The translations under genes were made by a program, and so were the position numbers. Below, one piece after another: positions 32,837 to 41,520 of a stretch of DNA of 49,130 nucleotides. Below the pieces are notes generated by a model, which was given only the letters and a program-made list of their open reading frames with translations, was not told where the DNA came from and did no database searches. The stretch covers positions 1 through 49,130 of the forward strand of contig JAPOUR010000002.1 in assembly GCA_026708565.1 (NCBI GenBank), given 5' to 3'. Positions within the stretch are counted from its first letter, which is position 1, and every line of letters starts with the position of its first letter. The DNA comes from Candidatus Dadabacteria bacterium (GTDB taxonomy: Bacteria; Desulfobacterota_D; UBA1144; Nemesobacterales; Mycalebacteriaceae).

Positions 32837-35038
32837 ATGAGAAGGATTTACGACCGCCTCGCCGCCCTTTTTATAACCCTCGGAGGGGTTGCGATAATCG
32901 CAAGTGTTCTGGCGGTTTTCGTTTTTATACTGCTTGAGGTTCTGCCCCTTTTTTCCTCGCCGTCCTACGGCGCGGCACGGCAGACATTGCCCGCCCCCTC
33001 GGTTGAAGGGGCGATCGGCATGGGGGTTGACGAGCACAGGCAGACCGCCTACGCCGTTTTCCCGTCCGGGGATATAAGACTGTTTTCCGCCGACACGGGC
33101 GGGGTTGTCGCGACAGTTCCCACGGGCGCGCCCGCCCGCTCTTTCGCCGTTCACACCACCGCAGAGTTTTTCGTTGTAGGCGGCGAAGACGGAGAGGCGC
33201 GCGTCCACTCAATCACCCACCGCGACACCTACGCCGGAGAGGGCGCGTCCCGCGAGGTGGAAACCGACATCAGCCTTGCCGCCTCTCTCGCCGTGTCATC
33301 CGCCCCTCTGGAGCGCGTCTCTCTTGCCGTGTCGGATTCGGGAGACTATCTGGTCGCCGCGACCTCCGGCGGCTCGCTTTTTCTTGCCTTCGCGAAAGGA
33401 GAAGAGTTTGAGGAAAACCCGTTTGCCGAAGAGGCCGCCCCGCAAGTTGTCGCCACCGAAGCGGCGGTCGCAGACCTGACAGGAGATTTGGGCGGGGCGC
33501 GGGTTACCGCCCTTGTTCTTGCCGAGGAGGGGGCATTCCTTTACGCCGGCACGGCGGACGGGCGGCTGTTTCAGTGGGACTGCTCCGACCCGGCGGAGCC
33601 GGTTTTTCTCGGCTCGCGCCCCGCAACGGCAAGCCGCTCCGTGCCCGTAACGGCAATGGCCGCCCTGCTTGGCGAACGCTCCATCGCGGTCGGCGATTCG
33701 GACGGCGGGCTGTCGGTGTGGTTTCGGGCGGCGGGAAGCACGGAGCCGCTTAAGACGCGCTCTTTTGAAAACCTTCCGGCCTCCGTGACTCTGCTTGCAA
33801 ACTCGCTGAGAAACAGGGTTCTGCTCGCCGCCGATTCTCTCGGAAACATCGGGGTTTTCCACTCCACCACGGAGAGAAGGCGGCTGCTCATACCGGGCGG
33901 GTCTCCCGCAAACGCCATAGCGCTTGCGCCCAAGGGAGACGCCGTTGTGGCGGCGGTGGCGGACGGCTCTCTTGTGAGTTGGCCCATGGAAAACAGTTAT
34001 TCGGAGATAAGCATAAAGGCGGTGTTTGCCCGCATGTGGTATGAGGGATACGACGGGCCGATACACATGTGGCAGTCAACCGGCGGCACGGACGAATTTG
34101 AGCCCAAACTCGGCCTCGCCCCGATAATTTTCGGCACTTTCAAGGGAGCCGTGTATTCGCTTCTGTTTGCCGTGCCGATAGCGGTTTTCGCCGCCCTGTG
34201 CGTCTCGCAGTTTCTCCACCCCTCTTTCGGCAAATACATCAAGCCGGTCATTGAAATAATGGCGGGGCTGCCGAGCGTGGTCATCGGATTTTTCGCGGGT
34301 CTGTGGCTCTCGCCCGTGCTGGAGAAGGTGTTTCCCGCGCTCATCATAATGCCTTTTGTGGTTGCGGCTTTCGCAATGCTGTCGCTTTATCTGTGGAAGG
34401 CTCTGGGCTCGTCCGTCCGCCACCTGCTTCGCCCCGGCGCCGAATACGCGCTTCTGTTTCCCGCCCTTGTCGCCGCCGTGGCGCTCTCGCTGTGGCTGAA
34501 CGCGCCCGCCGAGCGGCTGCTTTTTTCCGGCGACTTCAAGGCGTGGCTTGCGGCAATCGGCCTTGACTTTGACCAGAGAAACGCCCTTGTCGTGGGCTTT
34601 GCAATGGGCTTTGCCGTCATACCGATAGTTTTCACAATCGCCGAAGACGCCATGTCCGGCGTGCCGGGGTCCCTTGTGGCGGCGTCTCTCGCGCTGGGCG
34701 CAAACCGCTGGCAGACGGCGGTGCGGGTGGTTCTGCCCGCCGCGAGTTCGGGCGTTATGGCGGCGGTGGTCATCGGGTTCGGCAGGGCGGTCGGCGAGAC
34801 GATGATAGTGCTTATGGCGACCGGAAACACGCCGCTTATGGACTGGAACATATTCACCGGTTTCAGAACCCTGTCGGCAAACATAGCGGTTGAACTTCCC
34901 GAAGCCCCTCAGGGCGGCGGGCTTTACCGGCTCATATTTTTCACAAGTCTTCTGCTGTTTGTGTTCACTTTCGCTCTGAACACAGCGGCAGAGGTGATAA
35001 GGGGGCGGCTGGGCAAAAAGTTCGGTCCCCCGGCGTAG
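32837..35038 (+). CDS. pstC: Phosphate ABC transporter permease PstC with a periplasmic beta-propeller-like insert
   Basis: Inner-membrane permease of the phosphate importer. At 733 residues it is far longer than the classical form of about 310. The order is: membrane span 1 (residues 12-38), an extracytoplasmic region of about 350 residues built of WD40/beta-propeller-like repeats (ending in patterns such as DGRLFQWD, DGGLSVWF and DGSLVSWP), then the permease domain from about residue 425. The latter includes EIMAGLPSVVIGF and the EAA-type loop ALGANRWQTAVRVVLPAA. Long PstC forms with an N-terminal domain are known in gammaproteobacteria. The gap from pstS is 34 bases without a clear Shine-Dalgarno. 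Confidence 0.92.
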   Translation: MRRIYDRLAALFITLGGVAIIASVLAVFVFILLEVLPLFSSPSYGAARQTLPAPSVEGAIGMGVDEHRQTAYAVFPSGDIRLFSADTGGVVATVPTGAPARSFAVHTTAEFFVVGGEDGEARVHSITHRDTYAGEGASREVETDISLAASLAVSSAPLERVSLAVSDSGDYLVAATSGGSLFLAFAKGEEFEENPFAEEAAPQVVATEAAVADLTGDLGGARVTALVLAEEGAFLYAGTADGRLFQWDCSDPAEPVFLGSRPATASRSVPVTAMAALLGERSIAVGDSDGGLSVWFRAAGSTEPLKTRSFENLPASVTLLANSLRNRVLLAADSLGNIGVFHSTTERRRLLIPGGSPANAIALAPKGDAVVAAVADGSLVSWPMENSYSEISIKAVFARMWYEGYDGPIHMWQSTGGTDEFEPKLGLAPIIFGTFKGAVYSLLFAVPIAVFAALCVSQFLHPSFGKYIKPVIEIMAGLPSVVIGFFAGLWLSPVLEKVFPALIIMPFVVAAFAMLSLYLWKALGSSVRHLLRPGAEYALLFPALVAAVALSLWLNAPAERLLFSGDFKAWLAAIGLDFDQRNALVVGFAMGFAVIPIVFTIAEDAMSGVPGSLVAASLALGANRWQTAVRVVLPAASSGVMAAVVIGFGRAVGETMIVLMATGNTPLMDWNIFTGFRTLSANIAVELPEAPQGGGLYRLIFFTSLLLFVFTFALNTAAEVIRGRLGKKFGPPA

Positions 35039-35045
35039 GGGTTTT

Positions 35046-36635
35046 ATGATGAGGAAGGTTTCTTTCAGGGAGGTTCTGGGAAGCGGGGAGGCGTATTCGT
35101 GGATGTCCGCCGCCGCCCTTGCCGCCGCAATACTGATGATTGCGGGGCTGCTGCTGCTCATCACCGCAAAGGGGCTGGGGTTTTTCTACCCGTCCTCCCT
35201 TGCGCGGATAACGCTTGAGGACGGCGAGGTTGTTCTGGGGCATTTTGCCGGAAGCGAAAAAACCGACACCGGCACACAGACAAGGCTCAAGGTCGGCAAC
35301 AGGGACGTATACGGCCTTGCGTTCCGCCGCATTGATGACGCCGCCGTCCGCTCGGTTGAGTATCCCCGCGATGCGGTTGTGATAAACCGCTGGGAGTGGG
35401 GCGACATGATAGGGACAGTAAAGGAGATACGGTCGGGGGGGGAGGCCCTTGCCTACGGCGGCGACACGGCGGCGCTCGCCCCGTATGTGAAAAAGGCGCG
35501 GGAGTTGCGGGAGCGGGCGGACAGGATAGCAACCAAAGAGGTGGAGGGCATTGACCGCCGCATAAGAAAGGCGCTGGAGCGGGCGGAGAAGACCGGCGAC
35601 CCGGACGGCAGATTCGCCGCGCGGGCGGAGGAGCTTGAAAACCTTTATGCGGAAAAAGAGGCGGAACTTGAGGAGATTTACTCACGGATTGATGAAGACT
35701 CAATAGTGGTGGCGGTTGCCGGGGGCGGCGAGAGGGAGGTTTCCTTCGGCAACATAGAGAGGGTGTTTGCCCCCAACGCAATGGGGGCGCTGTCCAGGGC
35801 GGCCCTTTACCTTGAGAGGTTCCGGGTGTTTGTCTCCACCGGGCCGCGCGAGGCGAACACCGAGGGCGGAATCCTTCCCGCGATACTGGGCACGGTGATC
35901 ATGGTTATCATCATGAGCGTAATGGTTATGCCGCTCGGCGTTCTGGCGGCCCTTTACCTGAGCGAGTATTCAAGGAAGGGCGCGTTTGTGAGAATAGTGA
36001 GGATTTGCGTGAACAATCTTGCCGGGGTTCCGTCCATTGTTTTCGGGGTTTTCGGGCTGGGCTTTTTCATATACGGAATCGGGGGGCTGATAGATTCGGT
36101 TTTCTTTGCCGAGGCCCTTCCCGCGCCCACTTTCGGAACGGGGGGCGTTTTGTGGGCGTCTCTCACGCTCGCCCTGCTGACAGTTCCGGTGGTCATTGTG
36201 TCAACCGAGGAGGGGCTGTCTCAAGTGCCCCGCAACATGCGCGAGGGCTCGCTTGCGCTTGGGGCGACAAAATTTGAAACCATCTGGAAGGTGGTGCTTC
36301 CGGGCGCGCTTCCGGGCATCATGACGGGTCTTATCCTTGCGGTCGCCCGCGCAGCGGGCGAGGTTGCGCCGCTTATGCTTACCGGGGTGGTAAAACTCGC
36401 GCCCGACGCCCTTGTTGACGGCAATTTCCCGTTCATCCACGCCGAGAGAAAGTTTATGCATCTGGGCTTTCACATATACGATGTGGGCTTTCAGTCGCCC
36501 AATGTGGAGGCCGCAAAGGACATTGTTTACGCAACGGCGTTTCTGCTTATCGCCATAGTCGCCGCGCTCAACCTTGCGGCAATTTTCATAAGAAGCCGCA
36601 TAAGGGAGAAAAAGTTCGGCTCCGCGGCCGTCTGA
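35046..36635 (+). CDS. pstA: Phosphate ABC transporter permease PstA, long form with coiled coil
   Basis: Second permease subunit. It is 529 residues against about 290 in the classical protein. One N-terminal span (about 18-42) is followed by a roughly 220-residue soluble region. That region has a beta-rich part and a charged coiled coil ([15 protein letters not shown] ... [18 protein letters not shown]). The permease domain follows from about 275, with [17 protein letters not shown] and the EAA loop [23 protein letters not shown] (given as [14 protein letters not shown] and VVLPGALPG). Adjacent ATGs at 35046 and 35049 are both possible; TAGGGG precedes them. The size matches the long PstC, as in other long PstC/PstA pairs. 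Confidence 0.92.
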   Translation: MMRKVSFREVLGSGEAYSWMSAAALAAAILMIAGLLLLITAKGLGFFYPSSLARITLEDGEVVLGHFAGSEKTDTGTQTRLKVGNRDVYGLAFRRIDDAAVRSVEYPRDAVVINRWEWGDMIGTVKEIRSGGEALAYGGDTAALAPYVKKARELRERADRIATKEVEGIDRRIRKALERAEKTGDPDGRFAARAEELENLYAEKEAELEEIYSRIDEDSIVVAVAGGGEREVSFGNIERVFAPNAMGALSRAALYLERFRVFVSTGPREANTEGGILPAILGTVIMVIIMSVMVMPLGVLAALYLSEYSRKGAFVRIVRICVNNLAGVPSIVFGVFGLGFFIYGIGGLIDSVFFAEALPAPTFGTGGVLWASLTLALLTVPVVIVSTEEGLSQVPRNMREGSLALGATKFETIWKVVLPGALPGIMTGLILAVARAAGEVAPLMLTGVVKLAPDALVDGNFPFIHAERKFMHLGFHIYDVGFQSPNVEAAKDIVYATAFLLIAIVAALNLAAIFIRSRIREKKFGSAAV

Positions 36636-36649
36636 CACCGGAGGAAACC

Positions 36650-37444
36650 ATGGAAGAGCAGTTTGAATCGCTTGACAACACAAACTTTGAGAACGTCATC
36701 GCCGAGTCGCGGGACCTGTGCCTTAAATACGGCGACACCCCCGCCCTCAAAAACATCACGATGCGCGTTCCGGCAAACAAGTCAACCGCGCTCATCGGGC
36801 CTTCGGGCTGCGGAAAGTCCACATTCCTGAGGTGCTTCAACCGCCTCAACGACCTTCTGGACAATGTTACGATAGAGGGGAAGATCTCCGTTTCCGGTCG
36901 CGACCTTTACGACAAAGACCTTGACGTGAGCGACCTTCGCAGAAGGGTGGGAATGGTGTTTCAGAAATCAAACCCGTTTCCCTCCTCCATACACGACAAC
37001 ATCGCATACGGGCCCCGGATAGCCGGTGTCAGAAACAAGGGCGACCTTGACGGCATTGTGGAGTCAAGCCTGAAGCAGGCGGGTTTGTGGAAGGAGGTGA
37101 GAGACCGCCTCGGCGACAGCGCGCTTGCTCTTTCGGGGGGGCAGCAGCAGCGCCTCTGCATAGCGCGCGCCATAGCGGTGCGCCCCGACCTCCTGCTTAT
37201 GGACGAGCCGTGCAGCGCCCTTGACCCCATCGCCACCGCCAGCATAGAGGAACTCATCAGGGAGCTCAAGCGCGACTACACAGTGGTCATCGTAACCCAC
37301 AACATGCAGCAGGCGGCGCGGGTTTCGGACTACACAATGTTTATGTATCTTGGAAAAATGGTTGAATACGATGAGACGGAGAAGATATTTCTCAATCCGT
37401 CCGTCAAACAGACCGAAGACTATGTGTCCGGCAAGTTCGGATAA
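36650..37444 (+). CDS. pstB: Phosphate ABC transporter ATP-binding protein
   Basis: The ATPase that powers phosphate import. The 264-residue protein carries Walker [15 protein letters not shown], the Q-loop [14 protein letters not shown] that is characteristic of PstB, the signature [17 protein letters not shown], Walker [14 protein letters not shown] and the H-loop [21 protein letters not shown] lies 7 bases before ATG 36650. It lies between pstA and phoU. Confidence 0.97.
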   Translation: MEEQFESLDNTNFENVIAESRDLCLKYGDTPALKNITMRVPANKSTALIGPSGCGKSTFLRCFNRLNDLLDNVTIEGKISVSGRDLYDKDLDVSDLRRRVGMVFQKSNPFPSSIHDNIAYGPRIAGVRNKGDLDGIVESSLKQAGLWKEVRDRLGDSALALSGGQQQRLCIARAIAVRPDLLLMDEPCSALDPIATASIEELIRELKRDYTVVIVTHNMQQAARVSDYTMFMYLGKMVEYDETEKIFLNPSVKQTEDYVSGKFG

Positions 37445-37456
37445 AAGGAGGGAAGA

Positions 37457-38116
37457 ATGGCGACAAGCAAAATAGAACAGGAAATACAGGAACTCAGAAA
37501 AGACCTGCTGGACATGGCGGGCGCGGCGGACTCCATGTTTGAGCGGAGCATAGGCCTGATTAAAGACCCCACCGACGTCAAAGACCGCATAGACCAGATA
37601 AAGACAATGGACAACGAGGTTGACTCAAAAGAGGTGGTCATTGACTCAAAATGCGTCCGCCTGCTCTCCCTTTACGCCCCCGAAGCGTTGCAGCTCCGCA
37701 CCACTGTGGCGGTGATGAAGATAAACAACGATGTTGAGAGGGTGGGAGACCATGCGGTCAATGTGGCGCGCCTTGTGGGGAAAAGCGCGGACTACCCGCC
37801 GGTGGGCCTCCTCAAAGACGCCGCCGTGATGGCGGAGCGCGCCCTTGAGATGTTCAGGATGAGCATTGAGGCTTTTATGAAAGATGACAAAGACCTTGCC
37901 CTCAAAGTGCCGGAGAAAGACAAAGAGGTTGACCGCATGGAGTCCGTAATACTTGCCGGGGCGCTTGAGCACTCAAGGAAGTTTCCCCAGTCGCTTGCCG
38001 CGGCGACATGCATGATAGTGATAGCAAGAAACATTGAACGCGCCGCAGACCTTGCGACCAACATCTCCGAAGACACCTACTACCTGCTTACCGGCGAGGT
38101 TATCAAGCACACCTGA
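37457..38116 (+). CDS. phoU: Phosphate transport regulator PhoU
   Basis: Links the phosphate transporter to PhoR and represses the regulon when phosphate is plentiful. The 219-residue protein consists of two PhoU three-helix repeats with the metal-binding-type motifs (VERVGDHAVNVARLV in the first, NIERAADLATNISEDTYYL in the second). AAAGGAGGG precedes the ATG. It ends the pst operon and overlaps the convergent phoR by 14 bases, so pst and phoBR transcripts can form an antisense tail-to-tail overlap. Confidence 0.95.
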   Translation: MATSKIEQEIQELRKDLLDMAGAADSMFERSIGLIKDPTDVKDRIDQIKTMDNEVDSKEVVIDSKCVRLLSLYAPEALQLRTTVAVMKINNDVERVGDHAVNVARLVGKSADYPPVGLLKDAAVMAERALEMFRMSIEAFMKDDKDLALKVPEKDKEVDRMESVILAGALEHSRKFPQSLAAATCMIVIARNIERAADLATNISEDTYYLLTGEVIKHT

Positions 38117-39335
38117 AAGAGATTGTGAACACGCTTCCGCGCCCCGGTTCACTCTCAACCGTTACATCTCCGCCGTGAACGGCGGCGGTCTGCCGGGCGA
38201 TGCTCAGGCCCAGCCCGCTTCCCTCTTTGCCCGCCGCCGCGCTTCCCCGGTGGAAGCGGTCAAAGATCCGCTCCCTTTCGTCCGCCGGTATTCCCGCGCC
38301 CCGGTCGCTCACTTTCACCTTCGCGCCGCCGCCGTCCGCCGCCGCGCCCACCTTCACCTCCCCGCCTTCGGGGGAGTATTTGATTGCGTTGTCAATCAGG
38401 TTCACAAGGGCGCTCTCAACCATCATCCGGTCGCCTTCCACCGCAAGCCCCGCCCCCGCCGACACTTCAAGGCGGATGTTCTTTTTTTCCGCCGCCGCGC
38501 TCACCGCTTCCGCCGCCGCGCTCACCGCTTCGGCAAGGTCAAATTTTTCCTTCAACTCCGCCCCGCGCCCGTCCGTCTGCGTAAGCCGGATAACGCGGTC
38601 GCACAAATCGGCGAGGCGGCGGACGTTTCTCTCAAGCAGGCGCGTCATCTTTTTTGTCTGCGCGTCCGCGCCTTCCGTCATGTCGGCTATCGCTTCCGCC
38701 GCTCCCACTATTGATGTGAGAGGCGTTCTTATCTCATGCGACATGTTGGTTACAAGAGCCCGGTTTTTTTCGGCGAGGGTTTTGAGTTTTGCCGTGTCGG
38801 CAAGAACAAGAACCACCTCGCCGCCGGGAAGTTTCGCCGCCGCCGCCTCGTAAAAGTTTTCAGACGGGTAAATGTCGGCTATTTCGCGCCTGATGACCCG
38901 CCGCCCGCCGCCGAGGGATTCCTCTATCAGGCCGCGAATCTGCGAACTGAAAATTGCCTCCCAGTAGTTGCGACCCGTAATGTCCGCCGTGGCGGAAAGC
39001 ATCTCCCGCGCCCTTTTGTTTGCCGCAAGCACCGCGCCCTGAGGCGACACGCACACCACGCCTTCGCCGAGTTCTTCAAGAACGGCGGAAAAAAGCGCCC
39101 CGCGCTCACCCGCCCGCCGGGCGCGGTCCCGCGCCTCTCTTTCCGCCGCGCCGAGGGCGGCCGATTTCTTCATCGCGTCTTTCTCCGCCCGCCTGCGGGA
39201 GAAAACCGCCGCCGCAACCGCCGCCCCGGCGCATAAAAGCGCAACCGCCGCCGCGCCCGCGCCGCCCTCCGAGTTCAGATATGCCAGCGCCCCCGCCAGC
39301 GCGCAAAGCGCCCCCGCCCTCCGTGAAATCCTCAC
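38103..39335 (-). CDS. phoR: Phosphate-responsive sensor histidine kinase
   Basis: The 410-residue kinase has two short N-terminal membrane segments (about 8-20 and 27-45), a PAS domain (about 82-190) and a HisKA box NMSHEIRTPLTSIVGAAEA with the phosphorylated His. The ATPase domain has NLIDNAIKYSPEGG, SDRGAGIP and GSGLGLSIA. There is no sizeable periplasmic loop, as in PhoR that senses through PstB/PhoU rather than directly. The GTG start overlaps the phoB stop (GTGA). A perfect 21-base tandem repeat duplicates AVSAAAE between the HisKA and ATPase domains. Cognate to phoB by position. Confidence 0.9.
   Translation of the reverse strand: MRISRRAGALCALAGALAYLNSEGGAGAAAVALLCAGAAVAAAVFSRRRAEKDAMKKSAALGAAEREARDRARRAGERGALFSAVLEELGEGVVCVSPQGAVLAANKRAREMLSATADITGRNYWEAIFSSQIRGLIEESLGGGRRVIRREIADIYPSENFYEAAAAKLPGGEVVLVLADTAKLKTLAEKNRALVTNMSHEIRTPLTSIVGAAEAIADMTEGADAQTKKMTRLLERNVRRLADLCDRVIRLTQTDGRGAELKEKFDLAEAVSAAAEAVSAAAEKKNIRLEVSAGAGLAVEGDRMMVESALVNLIDNAIKYSPEGGEVKVGAAADGGGAKVKVSDRGAGIPADERERIFDRFHRGSAAAGKEGSGLGLSIARQTAAVHGGDVTVESEPGRGSVFTISFRCA
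38488..38529. repeat. Perfect 21-base tandem duplication in phoR
   Basis: Two identical 21-base units (38488-38508 and 38509-38529) keep the frame and duplicate seven residues, AVSAAAE AVSAAAE. A GC-rich repeat of this kind can change copy number by slippage. Confidence 0.95.
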
Positions 39336-40030
39336 CCTTTCTCCAGTTTGTAGCCCACGGCGCGGACGGTCTTTATGACAACGCCGCTTCCCGCGAGTTT
39401 CGCCCTTATATTTTTCACATGCACATCAACCGTGCGGTCGTATGCAAGCCGGTCGTCAAGCGAGCTTTTCTGTTTGAGTATCTGGTCTCTGCTCATCACC
39501 CTGCCCTCGTTGCGGGCGAGAAACTCCAATATGCGGAACTGGGTCGCGGTGAGGCGTATGGGTTTTCCTTTGACTTTCGCCTCAAAACTGCCGGTGTCTA
39601 TGGCGAGAGAGCCGATTTGAATAACGTCATCGTCCGCCCCGCCGCCGTCCGGTTTTTTGCCGCGCCTCATCACGGTTTTCACCCGCGCCGCAAGTTCGCG
39701 CGTGCTGAACGGCTTGGTTATGTAGTCGTCCGCGCCGATTTCAAGCCCCAGCACAATATCAAACTCGGTCGCGCGCGCCGTTATCATAATCACCGGTATT
39801 GACGATGTGCGGGAAGACGCTTTGAGCCGCTTGCATATCTCAATGCCGTCCAGTTCCGGCAGCATAAGGTCAAGCAGAATGAGGTCGGGCCTGAATGAGT
39901 TTATGGACAGCATAAACTCTCTGCCGTCCCGGAATGTTTTTGTTTTGAACCCCTCTTTTTTGAGTGAGGAGGAGACGATTTCAAGGATGTCCTTTTCGTC
40001 GTCAACTATTGCCACTGTTTTGTCAGCCAT
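39332..40030 (-). CDS. phoB: Phosphate regulon response regulator, OmpR/PhoB family
   Basis: DNA-binding activator of the phosphate regulon. The 232-residue protein has a receiver domain with acidic D10/D11, phosphoacceptor D54 in ILLDLMLPELDG, the ITARA Thr and TKPFS Lys. The winged-helix output domain follows with LTATQFRILEFLARNEGRV and RTVDVHVKNIRAKL. ATG 40030 (MADKTVAIVDDE) is the family start; the open extension upstream would run through the promoter. TATAAT (40051-40046) lies 15 bases before it. Coupled to phoR and divergent from the porin with its Pho box. Confidence 0.92.
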   Translation of the reverse strand: MADKTVAIVDDEKDILEIVSSSLKKEGFKTKTFRDGREFMLSINSFRPDLILLDLMLPELDGIEICKRLKASSRTSSIPVIMITARATEFDIVLGLEIGADDYITKPFSTRELAARVKTVMRRGKKPDGGGADDDVIQIGSLAIDTGSFEAKVKGKPIRLTATQFRILEFLARNEGRVMSRDQILKQKSSLDDRLAYDRTVDVHVKNIRAKLAGSGVVIKTVRAVGYKLEKG

Positions 40031-40045
40031 TTGCGACCCCGCGCT

Positions 40046-40051
40046 ATTATA
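40046..40051 (-). promoter_or_regulatory. phoB -10 element
   Basis: Perfect TATAAT preceded by TG on the minus strand; leader of about 9 bases. There is no consensus -35, so activation by a regulator is possible. Confidence 0.5.
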
Positions 40052-40088
40052 CATATAAGAGCGGGGCGGGATTTGCCGCGCCCTTTCC

Positions 40089-40143
40089 GTTAACTGTTTT
40101 TTAACTTTTAATTCCCCGAACCTTAACCGCGCCGTTTCATAAT
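40089..40143 (+). promoter_or_regulatory. Pho box and promoter of the phosphate porin
   Basis: Four units at exact 11-base spacing: GTTAACTG (40089), TTTAACTT (40100), ATTCCCCG (40111, degenerate), CTTAACCG (40122). CATAAT (40138-40143) follows the last unit by 8 bases. The porin leader carries GGGAGGAA (40174-40181). Confidence 0.7.
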
Positions 40144-40187
40144 CAACCCGTAAGCGGGAGACCCGCGAATTGACGGGAGGAACACGG

Positions 40188-41309
40188 ATGAAAGTGTTGC
40201 AGAAAATCACGGCGGCGTTTGTTGTCATTGCGCTTGGGGTTGCGGCTTTTGCGCCGCAGTCTCATGCGGAGGTTGACTATAAGAAGGCGCTGGTTTACAC
40301 ATCGCCGGACGGGAGGTTTCAAATCAAACAGAACTTCCGCATTCAGTTCAGGGCTGACTTCACGGACAGTAATGAGGCGGATTCTGATTTGGAAACCGAT
40401 TTCATGATTCGCCGTCTGAAGATGAAGTTCGGCGGGCATGCCTACGAGAAGTGGCTGAAATACGGTTTTCAACTCGCGGGCAATGCGGGTCGTGATGACA
40501 GGCCGAGGGAAGATGACATTAAGATAGAGGACGCTTTCATTGTTATTGCGAAAAGCAAAGCGGCGGACTTTAAGGCGGGGAGATACAAAATCCCGTATGA
40601 GAGGGAGATCCTCAACTCATCATCCGCGCTTCAGTTTGTTGACCGCTCCATTGCAAAGGAAGCCGTCATAGGCGGCGACCGCGCGGACGGCTTCTCGGTT
40701 GGAGGAATTCTCGGCAATCTTATCGCCTACAGGATGGGTCTTTTCCAGTTTGACGGAGACCCTTTCAGCGGCGGAGACAACATACTGCTTGCGGGCAGAC
40801 TTCAGGCGAATGTCTGTTGCGGTGAGTTGAAATACTCAAGCGGCAGTTTCACGGCGGGCGGCGATTACAAGGTAACGCCGAACTTTGCCAAAGTTCCGAC
40901 CTTTTCAATCGGGCTTGGCGGTTTCTCCCACACCGGCGAAGATTCAAGAAACGGTTTCACCGCAGACCTTGTTGCCAAGGTTGAGAGGGCAAACTTTGAA
41001 GCCTCCGTTAACTACGGCTCATTAGAAGATGGTTCTGAAGACTACAACAGACTTTCCTACAGGCTTCAGGCGGGCGCGATGCTGACATCCGATCTTGAAG
41101 CCGCAATCAGGTGGGCGGGCATAAGCAACGACACGGGCGGCGGCAACGATGAGCGCGAAATCACCTTCGGGCTCAACTACTACCTTGCCGCCGGGCACAG
41201 GGCGAAGGTTCAGGTTGATTACTCAAACATCAACGAGAAGGACGGAATATCTGCGGGCAAAGACAAGAAAGAGAACAGAGTAAGGGCTCAGATACAGGTT
41301 TCCCTGTAA
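40188..41309 (+). CDS. Phosphate-selective porin (OprO/OprP-like)
   Basis: A 373-residue outer-membrane barrel. The signal peptide ends PQSHAEVDY. The N-terminus shows the Porin_O_P pattern: a short lead, then FQIKQNFRIQFRADF, DFMIRRLKMKFGGHAYEKW, KIEDAFIVI and GRYKIPYEREIL. The C-terminal strand ends VRAQIQVSL. Family members are trimeric anion channels induced by phosphate starvation. The Pho box in front and phoB next door support that role here. Selectivity for phosphate over other anions is inferred. ATG 40188 has a strong Shine-Dalgarno. Confidence 0.88.
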   Translation: MKVLQKITAAFVVIALGVAAFAPQSHAEVDYKKALVYTSPDGRFQIKQNFRIQFRADFTDSNEADSDLETDFMIRRLKMKFGGHAYEKWLKYGFQLAGNAGRDDRPREDDIKIEDAFIVIAKSKAADFKAGRYKIPYEREILNSSSALQFVDRSIAKEAVIGGDRADGFSVGGILGNLIAYRMGLFQFDGDPFSGGDNILLAGRLQANVCCGELKYSSGSFTAGGDYKVTPNFAKVPTFSIGLGGFSHTGEDSRNGFTADLVAKVERANFEASVNYGSLEDGSEDYNRLSYRLQAGAMLTSDLEAAIRWAGISNDTGGGNDEREITFGLNYYLAAGHRAKVQVDYSNINEKDGISAGKDKKENRVRAQIQVSL

Positions 41310-41352
41310 TTGTCCCCGCGCCGGACACCTTAACCTCCGCCGAAAAAATTTC

Positions 41353-41469
41353 TTGAAATCTCCCTTGTTTTCATATACCATAGCCGCAACTTGAGGTTGG
41401 TTGCCGGTTCGCTTCCTTTCCCCGCAAGTTAGATAATTGTTGACAAACCTGTCTGCACTTGCCTATAAT
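41353..41469 (+). promoter_or_regulatory. Two promoters in the leader of the outer-membrane gene at 41521
   Basis: Upstream: TTGAAA (41353-41358), 17-base spacer, TACCAT (41376-41381). Downstream: TTGACA (41440-41445), 18-base spacer, TATAAT (41464-41469), a near-consensus pair starting about 45 bases before the ATG. AACTTG and CAAGTT between them can pair. The 211-base gap holds nothing else that I recognise, apart from a single CTTAACCT near 41330 that resembles one Pho unit. Confidence 0.7.
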
Positions 41470-41520
41470 GCGTGTGAAATTGCGGACTCGCAGTCCGCCA
41501 GTTTTAAGGAGGTAGGAGAC

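Noticed and set aside
34076-35164. A 362-codon minus-strand frame opposite pstC
   Set aside because: It crosses the pstC-pstA junction and shows His/Arg/Gly-rich shadow composition.
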